In this document: in pieces, positions 1 to 5,165 of the stretch
Position numbering within the stretch: the first letter of the stretch is position 1
Layout: every line of letters starts with the position of its first letter
Notes under the pieces: model-generated
The model's input: the letters and a program-made list of their open reading frames with translations, nothing else
Databases searched by the model: none
Told to the model about the DNA's origin: nothing
Translations under genes and position numbers: made by a program
From: Verrucomicrobiota bacterium
Lineage (GTDB): Bacteria > Verrucomicrobiota > Verrucomicrobiia > Opitutales > Opitutaceae
Length of the DNA stretch: 5,165 bases
Direction of reading: 5' to 3'
Assembly (NCBI GenBank): GCA_030832235.1
Contig: JAURJO010000538.1
Span: 1 to 5,165, forward strand

Positions 1-555
1 CCCCGCCACGCGTAGCCGCCGCGGCAACACCACCTCATCGGCTTTCAGGCGCTCGAAGAGCAGCGGCGAGTAGACTTCGATCTCGGCCCCGATTCCCGCG
101 CCCAGCCGTTGCGCGAGTTCCCAACTGAGGATCACCGAATCATCGTCGAGATCCTCCAACCGCCCGGCACGGACGAAGCGCGCGAGATTGGCGACCGACG
201 CCACCGTGCTAACATCAATGCCGCGCATTTCCGGGTAAGCGGGCCGGCCGTTGCACACCGCGCCGACCGGACCTTCCACGAAGGGGGTCGCGCCGGCTGT
301 CACCGATGAGGCGCGCACCATGCCAAGCACTGCCGCGGGATCCTCGATGAGGCCATTGGCCTTCACCTGCACTTCCCCCTCCGTCTGCACGATCATGCGC
401 CGGATCTCGTAACCGAAGCCGCCCATCACGCTCGTCACGATCACGAGCACCGCCACGCCAAGCGCCACGCCCGTCACCGAGATCGCGGTGAAGAACGGAA
501 AGCGCCGTCCCGTCGGGAACAACTGCTTCAGCGCGAGGTACAGGAACCAGGGCAT
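1..555 (-). CDS. LolC/LolE-type ABC transporter permease, N-terminal 185 residues (cut by left window edge)
   Basis: This is the inner-membrane permease of a MacB/FtsX-superfamily ABC transporter, most like LolC/LolE, which with the ATPase LolD extracts lipoproteins from the inner membrane for delivery to LolA. The reading frame is open from the ATG at 555 to base 1 with no stop, so the C-terminal part, with the remaining membrane helices, is missing. The protein begins MPWFLYLALKQLFPTGRR, a short cytoplasmic start. One long hydrophobic helix follows at about residues 21-45 (AISVTGVALGVAVLVIV), leading into SVMGGFGYEIRRMI, which matches the family pattern SVMNGFE.EL. Residues 58-185 form the start of the periplasmic domain, including PFVEGPVGAV and VILSWELAQRLGAGIGAEI. 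An in-frame TAA lies eight codons upstream of the ATG, so no longer ATG start exists. It lies about 90 bases after lysS on the same strand, an order I recall from other bacteria (lysS-lolC-lolD), so cotranscription is likely. LolC versus LolE cannot be decided from this fragment. Confidence 0.86.
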   Translation of the reverse strand, partial: MPWFLYLALKQLFPTGRRFPFFTAISVTGVALGVAVLVIVTSVMGGFGYEIRRMIVQTEGEVQVKANGLIEDPAAVLGMVRASSVTAGATPFVEGPVGAVCNGRPAYPEMRGIDVSTVASVANLARFVRAGRLEDLDDDSVILSWELAQRLGAGIGAEIEVYSPLLFERLKADEVVLPRRLRVAG

Positions 556-581
556 GGGAAAATACCGGGGCAGCTTTTACC

Positions 582-598
582 CGCCGTGGCAAACGGCG
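582..598 (-). other. Small hairpin in the lysS-permease spacer
   Basis: A perfect 6-bp stem (CGCCGT / ACGGCG, loop of five) lies between the lysS stop and the permease start. It has no T-run after it on the minus strand, so it does not look like an intrinsic terminator and does not argue against cotranscription of the two genes. The rest of the 91-base spacer holds nothing recognisable. Confidence 0.3.
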
Positions 599-646
599 AC
601 TTGGTTCCCACCGCCAGACGAGCCGCCCGACGGTATAGGTCGATGC

Positions 647-2134
647 TCAGGCCGGAGCCGCGTTCCGCAGCTGCGGGAACAAGATCACGTCGCGGATGCT
701 TTCCGCTCCGGTGAGCAGGATGCAAAGGCGGTCGATTCCGAGTCCCATGCCGCCGGCAGGAGGCATGCCGTGCTCGAGCGCGAGCAGGAAGTCCTGATCG
801 ATATTTTGACGCTCTTCGCCCGCCTGCGCCTCGAACATCTGCCGCTGCACATCGGGATCGTTCTGCTCCGAATAAGCCGGCGCCACCTCCATACCGCCGA
901 TGATGAGCTCGAACACGTCGATCGTCGTCGGATCGTCGCGGGTGATTTTGGCCAGCGGGCAGAGCTCCTTGGGCAGGTGCGTGACGAACGTCGGCTGGAT
1001 GAGGTTCGGCTCAATCTTCTTGGAGAAGATCTCGTTGGTGATCTCGAACTCCTCCCAAGCCGTGTTGATGCCGAGCCCGAGCCGCTCCGCCCCAGCGATC
1101 TTTTCCGCCTTGCTGCGCGCGAACCAATCGGCGTCGCCCGTCGCCTCGCGAATGAGATCCTTGTACTTCACTTCGCGCCAGGGTGCGCCGAAGTCGATAT
1201 CGTGCCCGCTCACCGCGTGCTTGAGCTTCAACGAACCATCGGCCGGACGCACCACATCGCGCACCAGCGATGTGAGCAGGTCGCGGATCAGGTCCATCAT
1301 GCCGCGGTAATCGGAGTAGGCCTGGTAGACCTCCATCATCGTGAACTCGGGGTTGTGCTTCCGCGAAACACCCTCGTTGCGGAAGATCCGCCCGATCTCG
1401 AAGACGCGATCGAAGCCGCCGACCAGCATGCGCTTGAGCCGGAGCTCCGTCGCGATGCGCAGGTAAAAATCGGCGCCGAGCGCGTTGTGGTGGGTCTTGA
1501 ACGGCCGCGCCGCCGCACCGCCCGCCGTGGCTTCCAGCACCGGGGTCTCGACCTCGATGAAATGGCGCGCCTCGAGGAAACGGCGGATGTGCGAGATGAC
1601 CCGCGGACGCAGCAGCAGGCGCGCGCGAGACTCGGCGTTCACGATCACATCGAGGTACCGCTGACGGTACACCTGCTCGGGATCGCTCAGGCCGTGCCAC
1701 TTTTCCGGCAACGGACGCAGGGCCTTCGAAACGAGCACGTAGGAATCAACCCGCACCGTCACCTCACCGGTCTTGGTCACAAACAGCGTGCCGCTCGCCC
1801 CGATGATGTCGCCGAGATCAAGCTTCTTGAACGCCGCGTAGGCGTCATCGCCCACGACGTCCTTCTTCACGTACAGTTGGATCTGCCCCTGCTGGTCGAG
1901 AATCTTGACGAACTGGCTCTTACCCATGTCGCGGATCGTCACGAGCCGCCCCGCGACAGCGACCGCCACCACGTTTTCCTGCCCCGGCACGTACGCCTTG
2001 ATCGCGTCCGCCGAGAAATGCGTCGGATTGGCGTTGGCGCGGAACGGGTCGACCCCGGCCGCGCGCAAATCGGCGAGCTTCTGCCGGCGCACGGCATGTT
2101 GGTCGTGGGAATTGTCGGAAACGATGTCGCTCAT
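647..2134 (-). CDS. lysS: Lysyl-tRNA synthetase, class II (lysine--tRNA ligase)
   Basis: This cytoplasmic enzyme charges tRNA-Lys with lysine using ATP. The 495-residue length fits the class II bacterial family of about 500. The N-terminus RRQKLADLRAAGVDPF (residues 16-31) is the typical opening. An OB-fold anticodon-binding domain follows, to about residue 140 (GRLVTIRDMGKSQFVKILD). Class II motif 1 is FLEARHFIEVETPVL (186-200). Motif 2 spans about 241-268, with FEIGRIFRNEG and KHNPEFTMMEVY. Motif 3 is at about 461-487 (GLGIDRL, then RDVILFP). By my alignment to E. coli LysS, the lysine contacts Glu240, Glu278, Tyr280 and Glu428 are kept as E230, E268, Y270 and E423, but Asn424 is Pro419 and Phe426 is Tyr421. 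The frame is open upstream to an ATG at 2254, but those 40 residues are Arg/Pro/Ser-rich and unlike the family, so I place the start at the ATG of MSDIVSDNSH. No Shine-Dalgarno sequence precedes that ATG. Confidence 0.97.
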   Translation of the reverse strand: MSDIVSDNSHDQHAVRRQKLADLRAAGVDPFRANANPTHFSADAIKAYVPGQENVVAVAVAGRLVTIRDMGKSQFVKILDQQGQIQLYVKKDVVGDDAYAAFKKLDLGDIIGASGTLFVTKTGEVTVRVDSYVLVSKALRPLPEKWHGLSDPEQVYRQRYLDVIVNAESRARLLLRPRVISHIRRFLEARHFIEVETPVLEATAGGAAARPFKTHHNALGADFYLRIATELRLKRMLVGGFDRVFEIGRIFRNEGVSRKHNPEFTMMEVYQAYSDYRGMMDLIRDLLTSLVRDVVRPADGSLKLKHAVSGHDIDFGAPWREVKYKDLIREATGDADWFARSKAEKIAGAERLGLGINTAWEEFEITNEIFSKKIEPNLIQPTFVTHLPKELCPLAKITRDDPTTIDVFELIIGGMEVAPAYSEQNDPDVQRQMFEAQAGEERQNIDQDFLLALEHGMPPAGGMGLGIDRLCILLTGAESIRDVILFPQLRNAAPA

Positions 2135-2314
2135 GGAACCAAAGAGGGACCGTGGCGCCCGGAGAATGCCGGGGCAAACGGAAAGTCCGAGGCGGGGCGC
2201 AACTGAAACTTCGATCGGGGAAACCGTCGGACGAGAGTGAAGGGCTGCGGACAAGCTCGATCATGGCCGAAATGGATTTTGCCCATGCTGCGACCACTAC
2301 CAAAGCTCGGGACT
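2135..2314. other. Divergent intergenic region between lysS and the DJ-1 family gene
   Basis: These 180 bases must hold the promoters of both the leftward lysS and the rightward DJ-1 family gene. I see no convincing -35/-10 pair, operator palindrome or terminator in either direction. Open frames cross it on both strands as upstream extensions of the two genes, but their translations do not resemble family N-termini. Neither flanking start codon has a purine-rich ribosome binding site. Confidence 0.6.
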
Positions 2315-2854
2315 ATGCCCTCCGTGCTCATTCCGCTCCCCGAAGGTTTCGAGGAGCTCGAAGCTGTCGCTCCCATCGACCTCCTCCGCCGCGCGGGCGC
2401 CGAGGTCGTGATCGCCTCCCTGAGCGAACAGCTAAACGTCACGGGGCGAAACGGAATTCGTCTATTTGCAGACACCACCCTGTCCGCGGCCCTGGAACGC
2501 AACTTCGATTGCCTCCTGCTCCCCGGCGGCCCCGGGGTGAAGCACCTGCGGGCAAACCAGCAACTAATCGAACGGGTGCGCCGGCAGGGCAGGGACGGTC
2601 ACTGGATCGCCGCCATCTGCGCCGCCCCAACGGTTTTGAAGGACGCCGGTCTGATTCCTGGCATCCGCTTCACCGCCCACCCGTCCGTAGCCTCGGAACT
2701 ACCGGGGCTAATTTCAGACCAGAGAGTGGTCAGGGACGGACGAATCATCACCTCCCGCGGTGCGGGAACCGCCATCGATTTCGGCTTGGAAGTCGTTTCA
2801 GCGCTCTGCGGCGAAGCCGTCGCGCAATCCGTTAGCACCTCAATTGGCGCCTGA
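2315..2854 (+). CDS. DJ-1/PfpI (ThiJ) family protein
   Basis: This is a small cytoplasmic protein of the DJ-1/PfpI superfamily, related to human DJ-1 and E. coli YajL. Members have been linked to oxidative-stress protection and glyoxal detoxification; the deglycase activity is disputed, and the exact role here is unknown. The 179-residue length fits the DJ-1 branch. It opens with the strand MPSVLIPLPEGFEELEA, where E16 matches the DJ-1 Glu18 that contacts the reactive cysteine. LLLPGGPG (67-74) is the glycine turn. AAICAAPTVL (99-108) is the nucleophile elbow with Cys102, and H122 (TAHPS) matches DJ-1 His126. TSRGAGTAIDFGLEVV (146-161) is the conserved C-terminal helix entry. All key residues are present, so it should be active. 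The frame is open back to ATG codons at 2237 and 2285, but only the start at 2315 gives the family N-terminus. It has no Shine-Dalgarno sequence. It is divergent from lysS and is probably a single-gene unit, because a 294-base spacer follows. Confidence 0.94.
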   Translation: MPSVLIPLPEGFEELEAVAPIDLLRRAGAEVVIASLSEQLNVTGRNGIRLFADTTLSAALERNFDCLLLPGGPGVKHLRANQQLIERVRRQGRDGHWIAAICAAPTVLKDAGLIPGIRFTAHPSVASELPGLISDQRVVRDGRIITSRGAGTAIDFGLEVVSALCGEAVAQSVSTSIGA

Positions 2855-2878
2855 GGAAATTCGTCAGTTTCTCCTCGG
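2851..2878 (+). terminator. Weak candidate terminator hairpin overlapping the DJ-1 gene stop codon
   Basis: CTGAGGA (2851-2857) can pair with TCCTCGG (2872-2878), giving seven pairs including one T-G. Two further A-T pairs form above a bulged C. The stem includes the TGA stop. There is no T-run after it, so it is at best an imperfect terminator or an mRNA 3'-end stabiliser. Confidence 0.25.
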
Positions 2879-2907
2879 CTGATAAATCGCTTAACCCGCG
2901 GTATTCT
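2879..2907 (+). promoter_or_regulatory. Candidate sigma70-like promoter for the asparagine-synthetase family gene
   Basis: CTGATA (2879-2884, four of six matches to TTGACA) and TATTCT (2902-2907, four of six to TATAAT) are separated by exactly 17 bases. Transcription would begin near 2914 and give a leader of about 235 bases. The match is modest and the promoter consensus of this lineage is not known to me. Support comes mainly from the correct spacing, the lower local GC content, and the inverted repeat that begins inside the -10 element. Confidence 0.3.
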
Positions 2908-2923
2908 AGGGTTTACACCCTAG
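2906..2923. promoter_or_regulatory. Perfect inverted repeat CTAGGGT-N4-ACCCTAG (candidate operator)
   Basis: Seven bases are repeated in perfect inverted order around the spacer TTAC. No T-run follows on either strand, so it does not look like an intrinsic terminator. It overlaps the last bases of the candidate -10 element and covers the predicted transcription start, which is where a repressor dimer would block initiation. A competing 5-bp pairing exists between AACCC (2893-2897) and GGGTT (2909-2913). The binding protein is unknown. Confidence 0.4.
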
Positions 2924-2955
2924 TTCACCGTCATCTCTTTCGAAGTCGACCAAGG

Positions 2956-3035
2956 CCGTACCAGTCACTGTCCAAACCGGAAGTGACGGGGCGAAGCCAT
3001 CCCCGGCGGCCCTCAAACCAGCCTTTTCGGTACGG
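2956..3035 (+). ncRNA. Possible folded 5' leader of the asparagine-synthetase family mRNA
   Basis: CCGTACC (2956-2962) is the exact reverse complement of GGTACGG (3029-3035) and could close a multibranch structure. Inside it, GTCACT (2964-2969) pairs with AGTGAC (2982-2987), extended by TCC/GGA (2971-2973 with 2979-2981) past one bulged G. GGGG (2988-2991) can pair with CCCC (3001-3004). I do not recognise it as any named riboswitch class. Stems this short arise by chance in GC-rich DNA, so this is a hypothesis only. Confidence 0.22.
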
Positions 3036-3108
3036 TGCCTCAGTCCCTTTCACTCACTCCCCCCTCCCTCGCTCCCACGCCCTGACCGCGCCGCCTCCGT
3101 CACTCTCA

Positions 3109-3142
3109 CTTTCCCTCTCCCTCTCCTTTTCCCTCTCCCTCC
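3109..3142. repeat. 34-base uninterrupted polypyrimidine tract with a 14-base direct repeat
   Basis: Every base from 3109 to 3142 on the plus strand is C or T. The 14-mer TTTCCCTCTCCCTC occurs twice, at 3110-3123 and 3128-3141. Wider flanks back to about 3038 are also pyrimidine-rich. The tract ends seven bases before the start codon, so it fills the place where a purine-rich ribosome binding site would normally be. Its near-mirror symmetry around TTTT (3127-3130) would permit triplex formation. Confidence 0.75.
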
Positions 3143-3148
3143 GAAACC

Positions 3149-5165
3149 ATGTGCGGCATCGCCGGCCTGATCGCCCCGTTCCTCCCCCCCGAGGTACGTG
3201 GCGAAGCCGTCGGCCGGATGTGCAACGCCATGGTACACCGCGGACCCGATGACGAGGGTATCGCGACTGAGGGAGACGCGACCTTGGGCATGCGCCGGTT
3301 GGCGATTTTCGATCCCGCCAACGGCCGCCAGCCGATGCAGTCGCCCGATGGCCGCCTGACGCTCGTTTTCAACGGAGCGATCTACAATTTCCGCGACCTC
3401 CGCCGCCAACTCGCCGGCAGTTGGGATTTTCGCACCGAGTGCGACACGGAAGTGCTTCTCGCCGCGTTCGCCCGCTGGGGCGAAGCCTGTGTGCCTAAGC
3501 TTCGCGGCATGTTCGCTTTTGCGATTTGGGACCGGGAGTCACGCTGCCTTTTCCTGGCGCGGGATGCGTTCGGCGTGAAGCCGCTGTACCTCCGCGAACT
3601 TCCGGGAGGCGGACTGGTTTTTGCCTCGGAAATCCGAGCGCTTAATGCCTCGGGCGCTGGCTCCAACGTGATCGATGCGTCGGGCGTGGCGGACTACCTC
3701 GCGTGGATGGCTGTGCCCGCGCCGCGTACGATCTACCGCGACATCCGCTCTCTCCGCCCCGGCGAGGCGGCACGTTACCGGGGAGGCCGGCTGGAAATAG
3801 CAGCGGAATGGCGGTTCTCGACCATTGCGCCGCCCGAGAGAGTTTGCCGAACGCGCGAAGAGTTCTTGGGCGAGCTACGGTCGCGGCTCGAGGACAGCGT
3901 TCGCGCTCACTCCCTGGCCGATGTACCCGTCGGCGCCTTTCTCTCCGGCGGACTCGATTCCGCCTCCGTGGTCACGCTGATGAACCGCTCCTTGGGCGGG
4001 CGGCTGAAAACATTTACGGTCGATTTTGGCGAAAGCGGTTTCTCCGAGGGCAAACCCGCCTCGGAAACCGCGCGCTTCCTTGGCACCGAGCACCGTACGC
4101 TCACGCTTTCCGGAACCGACCTGGCCTCGGGCCTCAACTCCTACCTGTCGGCGCTCGACCAACCCACCGGCGATGGCGTGAACACCTTTTACGCCAGTCG
4201 CGCCGCTCGAGAAGGCGGCGTCACTGTCGCGCTTTCCGGACTGGGCGGGGATGAACTTTTCGGCGGCTATCCGTCATTCCGCACCACGCCGCGCTTCACC
4301 CGCATCTTACCCGCCTGGCGCGCCGTGCCCGCGGGCGTGCGGCGCTCGGTGGTGCGCCGCCTGCGCCGCGGCGATATCCGGCGCCGCAAACTCGCCGACG
4401 TGTTAGAGCACGCCTCGAACTCGGTTCAGACCGGCGCGCTGCAAAGGCGTGTGCTCTCGACGAGTGGACTGGAGTCGGTTCTTTCGCGCGGCGCGTCCGT
4501 GCTCACCGAGGGTAAATACGCCCTCCACCCCGCGTACGCCGAACTCGCTGCCGACCTCGATCCGGGCGCCGTGTACGAGGTGGTAAGTGCTTGGGAGCTC
4601 CGCACCTACATGGCCGACGTCCTGCTGCGGGACAGCGACGTCATGAGCATGCACCACTCACTGGAGTTGCGCGTGCCGCTCGTGGATCGACCGTTGATCG
4701 AATGGCTCTGGCACCAACCGGCCTCGTTCAAGGGTGACTTGCGGGATCCGAAATCCGCGCTTCGTGATGCGCTGGGCGACCTTCTGCCGCCGACCCTGAA
4801 AAACCGCCGCAAATGGGGTTTCTCACTCCCCATGGACCTCTGGATGCGGCGCGAACTGCGCCCCTTCCTCGAGGACACATTCGCCACCGCCAACGTCGCC
4901 CGCTCCGGCTTTTTCAACGTCGCCTCCGTCGAGGCAAATTGGCGCGCGTACCTGCTATCCAACGACAGCCGCGAATGGTCCCGCATCTGGAGCCTCGCCG
5001 TCCTGATCGCCTTCCTCAACCGCCGCCCCACCCCCGCCCCATCCCTCCTCCCGTCCACCACCACGCTCAGCGCGCCTCCCACCAGCCTCGAGGCCACCCC
5101 TGGGAATTCAGGAGCTCTTAACTCCCCCTCCCCCTCTTCACCTCTCGCCTCTCGCCCCTCGCCCA
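3149..5165 (+). CDS. asnB: Asparagine synthetase (glutamine-hydrolysing) family amidotransferase, 3' end beyond window
   Basis: This two-domain cytoplasmic amidotransferase hydrolyses glutamine to ammonia in its N-terminal class II glutaminase and transfers it to an AMP-activated carboxylate in its C-terminal ATP-pyrophosphatase domain. The start is fixed by MCGIAGL, since Cys2 must become the N-terminal nucleophile. Glutaminase marks are HRGPDDEG (30-37), MRRLAIFD (48-55), NGAIYN (75-80, normally NGEIYN) and CDTEVLL (98-104). Synthetase marks are the PP-loop LSGGLDS (265-271), SGLGGDELFGGY (363-374, normally SGDGGDE or SGEGSDE), MSMHHSLELRVPLVD (499-513) and KWGFSLP (555-561). The conserved domain ends near residue 625. 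The frame then stays open through 46 Pro/Ser/Thr-rich residues to the window edge with no stop. Family membership is certain. Because of the A77 and L365 substitutions the substrate may not be free aspartate; relatives act in exopolysaccharide or N-acetylglutaminylglutamine pathways. No Shine-Dalgarno sequence is present, and the gene appears to have its own promoter. Confidence 0.93.
   Translation, partial: MCGIAGLIAPFLPPEVRGEAVGRMCNAMVHRGPDDEGIATEGDATLGMRRLAIFDPANGRQPMQSPDGRLTLVFNGAIYNFRDLRRQLAGSWDFRTECDTEVLLAAFARWGEACVPKLRGMFAFAIWDRESRCLFLARDAFGVKPLYLRELPGGGLVFASEIRALNASGAGSNVIDASGVADYLAWMAVPAPRTIYRDIRSLRPGEAARYRGGRLEIAAEWRFSTIAPPERVCRTREEFLGELRSRLEDSVRAHSLADVPVGAFLSGGLDSASVVTLMNRSLGGRLKTFTVDFGESGFSEGKPASETARFLGTEHRTLTLSGTDLASGLNSYLSALDQPTGDGVNTFYASRAAREGGVTVALSGLGGDELFGGYPSFRTTPRFTRILPAWRAVPAGVRRSVVRRLRRGDIRRRKLADVLEHASNSVQTGALQRRVLSTSGLESVLSRGASVLTEGKYALHPAYAELAADLDPGAVYEVVSAWELRTYMADVLLRDSDVMSMHHSLELRVPLVDRPLIEWLWHQPASFKGDLRDPKSALRDALGDLLPPTLKNRRKWGFSLPMDLWMRRELRPFLEDTFATANVARSGFFNVASVEANWRAYLLSNDSREWSRIWSLAVLIAFLNRRPTPAPSLLPSTTTLSAPPTSLEATPGNSGALNSPSPSSPLASRPSP
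5141..5161. repeat. Three tandem heptamers at the right window edge
   Basis: CCTCTCG (5141-5147) is repeated exactly at 5148-5154 and with one T-to-C change at 5155-5161. The next bases, CCCA, may begin a further unit outside the window. It lies inside the open tail of the asparagine-synthetase family frame. Seven is not a multiple of three, so copy-number change would alter the reading frame. It looks more like intergenic DNA than selected coding sequence. Confidence 0.55.

Noticed and set aside
488..2206. A 572-codon open frame on the plus strand opposite lysS
   Set aside because: It lies antisense to a certain lysS gene. Its translation is Arg/His/Leu/Asp-rich with no recognisable domain, as expected for the complementary frame of a GC-rich gene.
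2135..2254. A 40-residue N-terminal extension of LysS from an ATG at 2254
   Set aside because: The extra residues do not resemble any LysS N-terminus. Starting at 2134 gives the usual family length and opening.
2237..2314. A 26-residue N-terminal extension of the DJ-1 family protein
   Set aside because: The family begins directly with the first beta-strand (MPSVLIPL). The upstream residues have no signal-peptide pattern.
2810..3487. The 9-mer GGCGAAGCC at 2810, 2990, 3200 and 3479, a possible dispersed repeat
   Set aside because: Three of the four copies are in-frame Gly-Glu-Ala codons using favoured GC-rich codons. There is no shared flanking sequence, so coincidence is the simpler reading.
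3382..3666. Several minus-strand frames of about 60-160 codons opposite the AsnB-like gene
   Set aside because: All are shadows of the real coding frame, without family resemblance or start-site context.
4813..5121. A 102-codon plus-strand frame overlapping the end of the AsnB-like gene
   Set aside because: It is an alternative frame of conserved AsnB coding sequence. Its Arg/Pro-rich product has no recognisable feature.

Overview
This is a GC-rich bacterial window with four protein genes: two complete, and two cut by the window edges. Codon use is dominated by G/C-ending codons. None of the four start codons is preceded by a recognisable Shine-Dalgarno sequence. Lysyl-tRNA synthetase is followed by a LolC/LolE-type permease. 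Together these points fit a high-GC Verrucomicrobiota lineage such as Opitutaceae, but that placement is an inference from memory and not a search result.

Layout. On the minus strand, positions 2134-647 encode lysyl-tRNA synthetase (lysS). It is followed after about 90 bases by the first 185 residues of a lipoprotein-releasing-type ABC permease (555-1), which runs off the left edge. A 180-base divergent spacer (2135-2314) separates lysS from a plus-strand DJ-1/PfpI family gene (2315-2854). A 294-base spacer (2855-3148) follows. It holds a candidate promoter, a perfect 7-bp inverted repeat at its -10 region, a possible folded leader, and a 34-base pure pyrimidine tract. Then comes a plus-strand glutamine-dependent asparagine-synthetase family gene (3149 to the right edge). 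It stays open past the conserved domain into a Pro/Ser/Thr-rich tail that ends in a short heptamer repeat.

Function. lysS and the permease look like a housekeeping pair, translation plus envelope lipoprotein trafficking. The DJ-1 protein is a small cysteine-dependent stress or detoxification type enzyme with an intact active site. The asparagine-synthetase homologue is the most interesting gene. Its N-terminal glutaminase keeps Cys2, but a glutamine-contacting Glu is Ala (NGAIYN). In its synthetase domain the residue that is acidic in classical asparagine synthetases (SG[D/E]G) is Leu (SGLGG). Both changes suggest a divergent amidotransferase subfamily whose acceptor may not be free aspartate.

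I found no RNA gene, CRISPR array, insertion sequence or phage element. Nothing proves a wholly new system. The best leads are the variant amidotransferase and the structured, pyrimidine-rich region in front of it.
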